Origin: an uncultured SAR86 cluster bacterium
GTDB lineage: Bacteria > Pseudomonadota > Gammaproteobacteria > Magnimaribacterales > AG-339-G14
Length of the DNA stretch: 35,113 nucleotides
Assembly (NCBI GenBank): GCA_902594855.1
Contig: CACJNS010000007.1
Location: 1-35,113 of the forward strand
Reading direction: 5' to 3'
The notes below the pieces were generated by a model, which saw only the letters and a list, made by a program, of their open reading frames with translations, was not told where the DNA came from and made no database searches. The translations under genes were made by a program, and so were the position numbers. Shown in pieces: positions 26,602 to 33,864 of the stretch (positions within the stretch are counted from its first letter, which is position 1; every line of letters starts with the position of its first letter).

Positions 26602-27714
26602 CTAACCTTTAGCAATTATTTTTTTATTCTCAATCTCAATAGATTTTACTTTATCTCTGATTTGTTTTTCCAAATGCTCTACGAGATTTTGATTCCCTAT
26701 TTTGTGATCAGGCTCTCCATCGATATAAATCAAATTATTTGGATCTGCCCCAGTTATGCCAACATGAGCTGCTTTAGATTCCCCGGGTCCATTCACATAA
26801 CAACCAATTACAGCAACATTAATATTTTCCCTGATATCCTCTAATCTTGCTTCTAATTGATTCATAGTTTCAATTACATTGAAATTTTGTCTTGAACAGC
26901 TTGGACAAGCTATGAAATTAATTCCCTTTGATCTAAGTTTTAAGCTTTTTAATAAATCAAAACCTACTTTTATTTCGTCAACGGGATCAGATGCAAGTGA
27001 CACCCTGATTGTATCCCCTATTCCATCCATTAATAATGCACCCATAGCTATGGATGATTTAACTGTGCCAGATCTGAACCCACCTGCTTCTGTGAGTCCA
27101 AGATGTAAAGGTTGTTTTATCATTTCTGCAATAATCCTATAGCTTTCTACCATCATGCCAACATCAGATGCCTTGATGCTGAGCTTAAAATTTTGAAAAT
27201 TAAGAGATTCCAATATATCCACGTGATTCATGGCTGATTCGACCAAGGCTTCAGGTGTGGGCTCACCATATTTTTTTTGTAGTTTTTTCTCTAAAGAACC
27301 AGCATTGACGCCAACTCTAATTGGAATATCTTTATCTTCCGCACATTTAACTACCTCTTTAACTCTATCGATGTTACCAATATTGCCAGGATTAATTCTT
27401 AAGCAATCGGCTCCGTTTTTGGCAGCCAGAATACCCATCTTATAATCAAAGTGTATATCTGCAATGAGAGGAACATTGGAATCTTTTTTTATCAACTTGA
27501 AAGCCGTTGCTGCTTCTTCATTTGGTACAGAAATTCTGACTAAATCTGCTCCAGCATCTTCAAGCTGTTTTACTTGATCTGAAGTCGCTTGGACATCCTC
27601 TGTTTTAGTGTTCGTCATGCTTTGAACACTAATTGGGGCATCGCCACCAATTTCTACATTGCCAACTTTAATTTTTAGAGAATTTCGTCTTTTAATCTTT
27701 AAAAAGTTCAACAA
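26602..27714 (-). CDS. ispG: 4-hydroxy-3-methylbut-2-enyl diphosphate synthase IspG
   Basis: IspG (GcpE) reduces MEcPP to HMBPP in the MEP pathway with a [4Fe-4S] cluster. The ligands C270, C273 (ACPSCSRQ), C305 ([10 protein letters not shown]) and E312 carry the same numbers as in E. coli IspG. The TIM-barrel part is complete ([10 protein letters not shown] at 29-38, RINPGNIG at 106-113). Length is 370. The start is TTG 27714 (a second TTG follows at 27711), inside the end of rodZ with 23 bases of overlap, and a GAGG lies 9 bases upstream. No ATG precedes the conserved region. Confidence 0.96.
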   Translation of the reverse strand: MLNFLKIKRRNSLKIKVGNVEIGGDAPISVQSMTNTKTEDVQATSDQVKQLEDAGADLVRISVPNEEAATAFKLIKKDSNVPLIADIHFDYKMGILAAKNGADCLRINPGNIGNIDRVKEVVKCAEDKDIPIRVGVNAGSLEKKLQKKYGEPTPEALVESAMNHVDILESLNFQNFKLSIKASDVGMMVESYRIIAEMIKQPLHLGLTEAGGFRSGTVKSSIAMGALLMDGIGDTIRVSLASDPVDEIKVGFDLLKSLKLRSKGINFIACPSCSRQNFNVIETMNQLEARLEDIRENINVAVIGCYVNGPGESKAAHVGITGADPNNLIYIDGEPDHKIGNQNLVEHLEKQIRDKVKSIEIENKKIIAKG

Positions 27715-28546
27715 CTATTCCGTCCTCAAATAGAAAGTGAGCATAATCGGTGTATTGACTCACAGTTTCTGAAAAATCTATATTTTTTCCGTTCAAGTAT
27801 ATCTTCACAGATGGAGAGTGTCCTATTTTAAATTTGAAAGGGCCATAACCAGTTACTTCATAAAGACCTGTTTGAAGAAGTTCAAACAAAAGAATTTGCT
27901 CATTATCAATAATTTCTACCCAACTTTCGCCTTGGACTATTATTTCAATTTCACTGACATTATCATCTGAGAGAATTTTCTTATCATCCCTCTCAAAGTC
28001 AATATCAATGGTTGGAACATCTGGATCTTGATCAAAAGCTATTTGGTTTTCAAGAATATTATTTGGAATGTTTGCGTCTTTCTCTATAGCGGTTTCAGAA
28101 ACTGACTCGTCATTGATAATTTCTTGATCGTCTGAAATATTTTCAATGTAACTGACATCTTTTTTCTGATCATCGCCTCCGAATAACAAGTAGGAAAGAA
28201 TTATCAAAGAAAAAATAATAATTGAAAGAATAGTAATCTTTCTTCCTAGTAATTTAGATACAAAATTAGAAAAAAAGCTCTCTGATGATTCTAGGTCTTC
28301 ATCTTCATTAGAAATTTTTTTTTCTTTCAGAAATTTTTCATATTTTTCAAGAATTATTGAAGGTTCAAGATCGTAAAATGAACAATATTTCTTGATTTGT
28401 GATTTAGCAAAAATAGGCGCTGGCAGTTCATCAAAATTTAGTTCCTCTATGGCTAGAAGAAATTTTTCTGGAATATTTAATTTAGTAGAAATCTCCTGTA
28501 GTGAAATTCCTTTTTCTGCTCGGAATTTTGCTAGGTCAAAATCCAA
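27692..28546 (-). CDS. rodZ: RodZ-like cytoskeletal membrane protein
   Basis: A 284-residue protein with an N-terminal helix-turn-helix of the Cro/XRE type (residues ~5-65, [20 protein letters not shown]), an acidic linker, one membrane helix at about 102-124 ([20 protein letters not shown]), and a periplasmic C-terminal domain of the DUF4115 type ([12 protein letters not shown] through [20 protein letters not shown]). RodZ links MreB to the elongasome and keeps rod shape. The start is TTG 28546, since no ATG is in frame before the HTH. The genes rlmN and pilF, often between ndk and rodZ, are absent; the gap to ndk is 8 bases. Confidence 0.88.
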   Translation of the reverse strand: MDFDLAKFRAEKGISLQEISTKLNIPEKFLLAIEELNFDELPAPIFAKSQIKKYCSFYDLEPSIILEKYEKFLKEKKISNEDEDLESSESFFSNFVSKLLGRKITILSIIIFSLIILSYLLFGGDDQKKDVSYIENISDDQEIINDESVSETAIEKDANIPNNILENQIAFDQDPDVPTIDIDFERDDKKILSDDNVSEIEIIVQGESWVEIIDNEQILLFELLQTGLYEVTGYGPFKFKIGHSPSVKIYLNGKNIDFSETVSQYTDYAHFLFEDGIVVELFKD

Positions 28547-28554
28547 AGTTCTCT

Positions 28555-28959
28555 CTAGAAAAGATCATTCATGATAGCAATCTCTCTTTCAGCTGACTGC
28601 AAAGAATCAGAGCCATGCACAGCGTTCTCTCCCAAAGAAGTGGCAAATGATTTTCTTAGTGTTCCTTCATCTGCTTCAGCTGGGTTAGTTGCTCCCATTA
28701 ATTCTCTGTACTTAGAAACAACGTCATCTCCTTCTAAGACTTGAATGACGCAGTCACCGGATGTCATAAAATCAACAAGCTCTCCAAAAAAAGGTCTTTC
28801 AGAATGCTCTTCATAAAAGCTTTCTGCTATTTCTCTATCCAAAGTAAGGCGTTTAGATTTAGTAATTTTTATTCCCGATTCTGTAATCTTTTCATTTATA
28901 TCTTCAATGAAGCCATTTTTTACAGCATCGGGTTTGATTATGCATAAAGTATTTTCCAT
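28555..28959 (-). CDS. ndk: Nucleoside diphosphate kinase
   Basis: Ndk balances nucleoside triphosphate pools through a phosphohistidine. The active-site H115 is in NAVHGSDS (113-120), and the N-terminus [13 protein letters not shown] is typical. The 134 residues are near the low end for the family (E. coli 143). It has one of the best ribosome sites in the window (AAGGAGG, 28964-28970), 16 bases after iscX, and the usual isc-ndk-rodZ-ispG neighbourhood is kept in shortened form. Confidence 0.97.
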   Translation of the reverse strand: MENTLCIIKPDAVKNGFIEDINEKITESGIKITKSKRLTLDREIAESFYEEHSERPFFGELVDFMTSGDCVIQVLEGDDVVSKYRELMGATNPAEADEGTLRKSFATSLGENAVHGSDSLQSAEREIAIMNDLF

Positions 28960-28963
28960 ATTT

Positions 28964-28970
28964 CCTCCTT
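28964..28970 (-). promoter_or_regulatory. Full-consensus ribosome binding site of ndk
   Basis: AAGGAGG on the minus strand, 4 bases before ATG 28959. Most genes here have weak or no such site and rely on overlaps, so ndk may be translated independently of iscX. Confidence 0.65.
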
Positions 28971-28975
28971 AAGAA

Positions 28976-29170
28976 TTAGTCTTTTTCTTCAATCCAAGTT
29001 GCCTGAATCGCTTCTAATATCTTTTCATTTGATCTGTCTGGATCATCGGTAAAACCATCCAAATCTATGACCATTTTTCTTAAATCAACAAACAAAATTT
29101 TTTCTGGATCAGTTTCAGAGTGCTTTTCTATAAGTTCGTCGACGATTTCATAAATATCTGTCCAAAGCAT
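28976..29170 (-). CDS. iscX: IscX (YfhJ)
   Basis: A 64-residue acidic protein, 2-3 residues shorter than E. coli IscX. It keeps the family features WTDIYEI at the start, FTDDPDRSNEKILEAI and the C-terminal W-rich acidic tail (ATWIEEKD). IscX binds iron and IscS and tunes cluster assembly. It follows the fdx-iscA fusion by 18 bases, the normal last position in the isc operon. Confidence 0.94.
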   Translation of the reverse strand: MLWTDIYEIVDELIEKHSETDPEKILFVDLRKMVIDLDGFTDDPDRSNEKILEAIQATWIEEKD

Positions 29171-29188
29171 TTTGTCAAAGATTAGAAA

Positions 29189-29923
29189 CTATTTAAGCTC
29201 CGCAAATGGTTTGTTAGAAAATGTAAAACTTTCGCCACATCCACACTCATTTTCAACATTAGGATTTTTAAAGACTAAATTATGATTTACGCCTTCTTGA
29301 ATAAAATCCAATTCTGTACCTTTGAGGAAAATCAAGCTTGTGTCTTTGATATAAACATCAACACCAGAGAAATTTCCATGGTAATCATTAGGATCTTCAT
29401 CTTTTACGTAATCTAGATTGTAAGCATATCCTGAGCATCCAGAGTCTTTTAAAGATATTCTAATTCCATTTGAGCCTGGATTGGACTTCATCATTTCAAC
29501 AAGATGACTTACTGCAGAGCTAGAGACACTGAAATCGTCCTTACTGAGAGACTTCTTATCTTCTGCGTCTAAATTATGCTTATTTGGATGTAATTCTGAA
29601 ACCATATTGATAGTATATCGTGGAAACTGGATTGTAATATCATTAGAGAGATTTCTTAATTGGCAACTAAGTCTAGACCTTTGCTCAAGACCCCACGCCT
29701 TATCAAGCATATCTTCCTCGTCATCGGATGATTCTTCCAAAGTATCGAACCCTTCAGTAACAATTACGTGACAGGTAGTGCATGCACATGACATCTCACA
29801 AGCATGTTCTACTAAAATATTATTATCGAGTAAATTTTCGCAGACTGATTTAGAGGGTTCAGCTTCTACAACTGCTCCTTCAGGACATATCTCTGCATGT
29901 GGCAAAATAGTTATCTTGGGCAT
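29189..29923 (-). CDS. fdx-iscA: ISC ferredoxin fused to an IscA-type carrier
   Basis: One uninterrupted 244-residue frame joins two normally separate isc proteins. Residues 1-106 are ISC-type adrenodoxin-like ferredoxin: EHACEMSCACTTCH and SRLSC give cluster cysteines C42, C48, C51 and C87, the same numbers as E. coli Fdx, ending at PRYTIN. Residues 107-129 are a polar linker (rich in D, K, S). Residues 130-240 are IscA/HesB: SGCSGYAY (C163) and ECGCGESF (C227, C229) are the three conserved cysteines, with KGTELDFIQEG and FKNPNVENECG. The fusion would hold electron donor and cluster carrier together. Start ATG 29923 overlaps the iscU stop by one base. hscB and hscA, normally before fdx, are absent. 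Confidence 0.93.
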   Translation of the reverse strand: MPKITILPHAEICPEGAVVEAEPSKSVCENLLDNNILVEHACEMSCACTTCHVIVTEGFDTLEESSDDEEDMLDKAWGLEQRSRLSCQLRNLSNDITIQFPRYTINMVSELHPNKHNLDAEDKKSLSKDDFSVSSSAVSHLVEMMKSNPGSNGIRISLKDSGCSGYAYNLDYVKDEDPNDYHGNFSGVDVYIKDTSLIFLKGTELDFIQEGVNHNLVFKNPNVENECGCGESFTFSNKPFAELK

Positions 29924-30345
29924 TAGTCATTATTTCTTAAACTTTTAAAGTCATCTATTGCGCGATGAATTGCCTCTTCTGCGAGCACACTACAATGAAT
30001 TTTAATTGCGGGTAATTCTAAAATATCGACAATTTCTTGATTAGAAATAGCTTGAGCCTCTTCCAAAGTTTTGCCCTTAAGCATATCAATTAATTGTCCA
30101 CTTGATGCAATAGCTGAACCACAACCGTATGTTTTGAACCTGGCATCTACTATTCTGTTTTCGCCATCAATGTTCTGGCATTTTATTTGAAGTTTCATAA
30201 CATCTCCGCAGGCTGGAGCACCAACAATTCCAGTACCTACTCGATGAAAATCTTCATCGCCAGGCTTCCATCTACCAACGCTGGCCTTTTCAGGATTATT
30301 TAAAGTTTCTTCAAACTTATCTACTACTTTTTGTGAATATGCCAT
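29923..30345 (-). CDS. iscU: Fe-S cluster scaffold IscU
   Basis: IscU builds [2Fe-2S] clusters from IscS sulfur. The ligands C46 and D48 (APACGDVMK), C75 (KTYGCGSAIASS), and H117-C118 (KIHCSVLAEEAI) are present. At 140 residues it is longer than E. coli IscU (128), mainly because of extra residues around 14-35 before VGTGIVG. The segment that HscA recognises in E. coli (LPPVK) reads LPAIK at 111-115. It starts at ATG 30345 with AGAGGAT upstream, 18 bases after iscS. Confidence 0.96.
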   Translation of the reverse strand: MAYSQKVVDKFEETLNNPEKASVGRWKPGDEDFHRVGTGIVGAPACGDVMKLQIKCQNIDGENRIVDARFKTYGCGSAIASSGQLIDMLKGKTLEEAQAISNQEIVDILELPAIKIHCSVLAEEAIHRAIDDFKSLRNND

Positions 30346-30363
30346 TTTTATCCTCTTTAGCTA

Positions 30364-31569
30364 TTAAGCCCACTCTATTTTATCTAAATCTACTCCATCT
30401 TGATACATTTCCCACAGAGGAGAGATTTCTCTCAATCTTTCAACTGAGGACTTAACAAGCAAAGCAGTTTCCTTAACATCTTGTTCAGTAGTATATCTAC
30501 CAAAAGAAAATCTAATAGAGCTATGGGCTAGCTCATCTTTCCTTCCAAGCGCTCTAAGAACATAGGAAGGTTCTAAGCTCGCTGAGGTGCATGCAGACCC
30601 AGAAGAAACTGCAATTGATTTAAGAGCCATAATTAGAGATTCTCCCTCGACAAAATTAAAAGATATATTCAATATGCCAGGAAATTTGTTTTTTGAATCT
30701 CCATTGACGTAGATTTCCTCAATATCTTTAACTTCATCCCAAAAGATTCTTTTAAGATTTTCTAGCTTTCTTAAGTCATCATCCATTTGTTGATGAGCTA
30801 TTCTTGCTGCCTCCCCTAAACCTACTATCTGGTGTGTAGCCAAAGTACCAGATCTAAAACCTCTTTCGTGACCTCCGCCATGAAATAATGGTTCTAGTCT
30901 AACTCTGGGTTTTCTCCTAACAAATAATGCGCCTACACCTTTGGGGCCATAAAATTTATGAGCTGATATTGATAAAAGATCAATTTTGTTTGAAGACATA
31001 TTAATGGAGATTTTCCCTATACTTTGGGCTGCATCAACATGCAAGATTATTCCTTTGCTTCTAGTTAGTTCACCTATTGAATCAATATCAGTAATCGTTC
31101 CTAATTCATTGTTCATATGCATGAGTGACACTAAAATTGTTTTATCAGTGACTGCTTCTGCAACTTGTTCAACGGTGATCTCTCCTGATGAGTTTGGCTC
31201 CAAATATGTAACTTCAAAACCTTCTTCTTCAAGTTGCCTGAAGGGATCAAGAACAGCTTTATGTTCTATTTTTGAAGTGACGAGATGATTACCTTTATTC
31301 TTATAGAATCTTGCTGCGCCTTTGATTGCTAGGTTATCAGATTCAGTAGCACCTGAAGTCCAAATGATTTCTCTTGGATCACAACCAATTAATGTTGCAA
31401 GGTTATTTCTTGCCTCTTCAACTGCTTCATCAGCTTTCCAACCGAAGGAGTGAGATCTGGAAGCTGGATTCCCAAAATTCCCATCGAAGGACATAAAGTC
31501 TGTCATCTTTTTAACGACACCTTCTTCTACAGGAGTAGTTGATGCATAATCTAAATAAATTTGTTTCAA
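30364..31569 (-). CDS. iscS: Cysteine desulfurase IscS
   Basis: IscS is the PLP enzyme that takes sulfur from cysteine for Fe-S clusters, tRNA thiolation (through TusA) and other users. The PLP lysine is K205 ([11 protein letters not shown]), the catalytic cysteine C327 lies on the mobile loop [10 protein letters not shown], and the C-terminus (LDKIEWA) keeps the part that contacts IscU. Length is 401 (E. coli 404). The start is TTG 31569, because no ATG or GTG precedes YLDYASTTP. It heads the minus-strand array; iscR, the usual first gene, is absent and the divergent flavoprotein gene follows instead. Confidence 0.97.
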   Translation of the reverse strand: MKQIYLDYASTTPVEEGVVKKMTDFMSFDGNFGNPASRSHSFGWKADEAVEEARNNLATLIGCDPREIIWTSGATESDNLAIKGAARFYKNKGNHLVTSKIEHKAVLDPFRQLEEEGFEVTYLEPNSSGEITVEQVAEAVTDKTILVSLMHMNNELGTITDIDSIGELTRSKGIILHVDAAQSIGKISINMSSNKIDLLSISAHKFYGPKGVGALFVRRKPRVRLEPLFHGGGHERGFRSGTLATHQIVGLGEAARIAHQQMDDDLRKLENLKRIFWDEVKDIEEIYVNGDSKNKFPGILNISFNFVEGESLIMALKSIAVSSGSACTSASLEPSYVLRALGRKDELAHSSIRFSFGRYTTEQDVKETALLVKSSVERLREISPLWEMYQDGVDLDKIEWA

Positions 31570-31595
31570 AATTACCTACCAATAAATTTGTGTGT

Positions 31596-31624
31596 ATTCT
31601 ATTCTCATTCAGGTACAGAGTAAA
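31596..31624 (-). promoter_or_regulatory. Likely promoter of the isc operon
   Basis: On the minus strand TTTACT (31624-31619) and TAGAAT (31601-31596) are separated by exactly 17 bp. The expected start is near 31589, giving a leader of about 20 bases to TTG 31569. An AGGTACA motif (31611-31617) lies in the spacer and another (31631-31637) just upstream of the -35, so binding there should affect transcription. Confidence 0.55.
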
Positions 31625-31637
31625 GAAAAAAGGTACA
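31611..31637 (+). repeat. AGGTACA direct repeat pair (sites 1 and 2)
   Basis: Two direct copies at 31611-31617 and 31631-31637, 20 bp apart. Site 1 is within the spacer of the iscS promoter, site 2 just beyond its -35. Confidence 0.7.
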
Positions 31638-31735
31638 TTAATAGACTACTTTATAACTTTTAATTATAAAGAAACTGGAAAATAGATCAAATACCCATAT
31701 TACAAGCCTCTTAGGAGATCTTTTATATCTTCATA

Positions 31736-31762
31736 TGTACCTTTGAAAAAAAATAAGGTACA
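31736..31762. repeat. AGGTACA inverted pair (sites 3 and 4)
   Basis: TGTACCTT (31736-31743) and AAGGTACA (31755-31762) form an inverted repeat with 8-base arms and an 11-base A-rich spacer; centre to centre is 21 bp, two helical turns. Confidence 0.7.
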
Positions 31763-31785
31763 CTCTAATCAAATTAAATGATTAT

Positions 31786-31792
31786 AGGTACA
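31786..31792 (+). repeat. AGGTACA site 5, at the flavoprotein start codon
   Basis: The fifth copy lies 5 bases before ATG 31798, 30 bp from site 4. Its AGG may also serve as a weak ribosome site, so a bound protein could block both transcription and translation. Confidence 0.65.
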
Positions 31793-31797
31793 GAATC

Positions 31798-33864
31798 ATG
31801 AGCAAAAACAAGTATCTTTATAAAAGGCATAATACTTGGTGGGTAAAACTTTCAGTTCCAAAAACTCTAAGAGATAAGTTAGGTTATGATCTGAGGCAAA
31901 CCACAGGAACCTCAAATCTAGACGAGGCAATTTTAAAGAGAGATCAAATTGTCCAAGAGTTTAGAGACGTTATAAATACCGAAAAAAACCTTTTGGAAAA
32001 TTCTAAACCATCAAAGGATATTTCTGTTAAATCAGACGTTCCTAGAGGCGAGTACATGCCCAAAACAGATATATCTGATCCTCAGTATTTTCATAAAGTT
32101 GTTGACTGTCAGTGGGCCTGCCCTGCTCATACAAATGTTCCTGAATATATAAGACTGATTGCTCAAAAAAAATATACCGATGCATACATGCTTAATTGGA
32201 AATCAAATGTTTTTCCTGGAATTCTTGGAAGAACTTGTGACAGGCCTTGCGAGCCAGCATGCAGAAGATCTAGAACACATGAAGAACCGGTAGCAATTTG
32301 CAGATTAAAAAGAGTTGCCGCCGATAATAAAGAAGACTTTGATACTCTTCTTCCTGAGATTCCGTCTGAAAAAAATGGAAAAAATATTGCTTTGATTGGT
32401 GGTGGCCCTGCTTCTTTGACTGTAGCTAGAGATCTATTACCTTTAGGTTACGAGGTAACGGTATTTGAAAAAGATCCTAAGCCTGGTGGGTTAATGAGAA
32501 CCAATATTCCATCTTTTAGATTACCTGAAGAAGTTTTAGACGAAGAAGTTTATAGAGTCATCAAAATGGGTGCGAAGTTTGTTAACAATACTGAAATTAA
32601 AAGCATGAAGTCTCTTGTAGATGATGAAAAATTTGATGCTGTTTTTGTAGGAACAGGAGCACCTAAAGGGAAAAATTTAAATATTCCCGGAAGAGATGAA
32701 GCATCTGAAAATATTCATATTGGTATTGATTGGCTTACTAGTATCGCTTTTGAACACATATCTTCTATTGGGAAAAAAGTAGTTGTAATTGGTGGTGGAA
32801 ATACTGCAATGGATTGCTGCAGGACAGCCATTAGGTTAGGAGCTGAAGATGTGAAAGTTACTGTGAGAAGTCCTTTCGAAGAAATGAAGGCTTCAGATTG
32901 GGAGATTGAAGAAGCTATAGATGAAGGAATCCCTATTCTTGAAAACACTTCTCCCAAAGAATTTGTTGTAGATGACAATGGAAAACTTAAGGGAGTTAAG
33001 TTCGAGAAAGTAGCACCCCAATATTCCGATGATGGAAAAAGAAAGATGGTTCCTACTGGCGAGGAAATAGTCATTGAGTGCGATGACGTTTTATTAGCAA
33101 TTGGTCAAGATAATGCCTTTGATTGGATTGAAAGAGATATTGGAATGGAGTTTGGTGAATGGGATATGCCTATTGTTGATAAAACTACAATGCAATCAAC
33201 TTTACCAAAGGTCTTTTTTGGTGGTGATGCAGCATGGGGACCTGAAAATATTATTTGGGCAGTAGCTCATGGTCATCAAGCTGCTATATCGATTGATAAC
33301 TATTGTAACGGAGTTGATCTTCTTGATAGACCTGATCCTCTAACAAATCTTGTGAGTCAGAAAATGGGTGTTCATGAATGGGCATATGATAATGATATCT
33401 CTCAAGAGGATAGAAACATTGTTCCTCATGCTGATCATTCCGAAGCACTGAAAAGTTTAAAAGTAGAAGTTGAGCTAGGGTACGACGAACAACTTGCACT
33501 AGATGAGGCTCAAAGATGCCTTAATTGCGATATGCAAACAGTGTTTAAAGAAGATCTCTGCATTGAGTGTGATGCTTGTGTTGATATCTGCCCTACCGAT
33601 TGTATTAACTTTACTGATAACGGTACTGAAGAATTTGTTAGAGGAAGTCTTAGAATACCAGCGGTAAATTTAGATCAGAGTTTATATGTTTCAGACAAAC
33701 TCAAAACTGGCAGGGTAATGGTTAAGGACGAAGATGTTTGTGTTCACTGTGGGCTTTGTGCAGAAAGATGTCCTACTGGAGCCTGGGATATTCAAAAGTT
33801 TTCTTACACAGAAGCTCAAACTTTGAATTCGAAAGATAAGAAAAAATACAAGGAAGTTGCATAA
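31798..33864 (+). CDS. GltD-like Fe-S flavoprotein with integrase-type N-terminal domain
   Basis: A 688-residue protein. Residues ~100-510 are a glutamate-synthase-small-subunit-like NAD(P)H oxidoreductase: N-terminal cluster cysteines C104, C108, C147, C151, C155; FAD loop GGGPAS (201-206); NAD(P) loop IGGGNTAMD (331-339); FFGGDAAWGPENI (473-485). Residues 585-665 hold two ferredoxin-type [4Fe-4S] motifs, CIECDACVDICP (588-599) and CVHCGLCAERCP (648-659). It probably moves electrons between NAD(P)H and the 2-oxoacid oxidoreductase encoded next (stop/start overlap TAATG). Unexpectedly, residues 1-60 (YLYKRHNTWWVKLSVPKTLR, then TTGTSNLDEA) resemble the N-terminal, DUF6538-type segment of phage tyrosine integrases. 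No catalytic recombinase domain is present. A start at ATG 32056 would give a 602-residue form without it. Confidence 0.85.
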   Translation: MSKNKYLYKRHNTWWVKLSVPKTLRDKLGYDLRQTTGTSNLDEAILKRDQIVQEFRDVINTEKNLLENSKPSKDISVKSDVPRGEYMPKTDISDPQYFHKVVDCQWACPAHTNVPEYIRLIAQKKYTDAYMLNWKSNVFPGILGRTCDRPCEPACRRSRTHEEPVAICRLKRVAADNKEDFDTLLPEIPSEKNGKNIALIGGGPASLTVARDLLPLGYEVTVFEKDPKPGGLMRTNIPSFRLPEEVLDEEVYRVIKMGAKFVNNTEIKSMKSLVDDEKFDAVFVGTGAPKGKNLNIPGRDEASENIHIGIDWLTSIAFEHISSIGKKVVVIGGGNTAMDCCRTAIRLGAEDVKVTVRSPFEEMKASDWEIEEAIDEGIPILENTSPKEFVVDDNGKLKGVKFEKVAPQYSDDGKRKMVPTGEEIVIECDDVLLAIGQDNAFDWIERDIGMEFGEWDMPIVDKTTMQSTLPKVFFGGDAAWGPENIIWAVAHGHQAAISIDNYCNGVDLLDRPDPLTNLVSQKMGVHEWAYDNDISQEDRNIVPHADHSEALKSLKVEVELGYDEQLALDEAQRCLNCDMQTVFKEDLCIECDACVDICPTDCINFTDNGTEEFVRGSLRIPAVNLDQSLYVSDKLKTGRVMVKDEDVCVHCGLCAERCPTGAWDIQKFSYTEAQTLNSKDKKKYKEVA
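32045..32058 (+). promoter_or_regulatory. Possible internal translation start
   Basis: GAGG at 32045-32048 lies 7 bases before in-frame ATG 32056 (residue 87). It could give a short form starting MPKTDISDPQYFHKV. The residues just upstream (VPRGEY) resemble related proteins as I remember them, which argues against this being the only start. Confidence 0.35.

Larger units (their letters stand above)
31570..31797. promoter_or_regulatory. Divergent control region between iscS and the GltD-like gene
   Basis: This 228-bp region is the longest gene-free stretch in the window. It holds the iscS promoter at its left, five AGGTACA motifs, an A/T palindrome near 31650-31669 (TTATAA arms), and a possible rightward promoter (TTGAAA 31743-31748, weak TAATCA 31766-31771 at 17 bp). 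I see no small gene in it. Confidence 0.6.

Noticed and set aside
28976..30345. hscB or hscA hidden in the isc operon
   Set aside because: All space between iscU and iscX is taken by the fdx-iscA frame; no Hsp70 or J-domain motif is visible on either strand.
31570..31797. A small gene or CRISPR-like array in the divergent region
   Set aside because: No frame above a few codons, and the repeats are 7-mers at irregular multiples of a helical turn without conserved spacers, so operators fit better.
32715..33074. 119-codon open frame on the minus strand
   Set aside because: Antisense to the conserved NAD(P)-binding part of the flavoprotein; Ser/Pro/Thr-rich shadow.
31798..33864. An active integrase or prophage remnant
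   Set aside because: Only the N-terminal integrase-like domain is present; there is no core-binding or catalytic domain, no tRNA target, no att repeat pair and no phage gene nearby.
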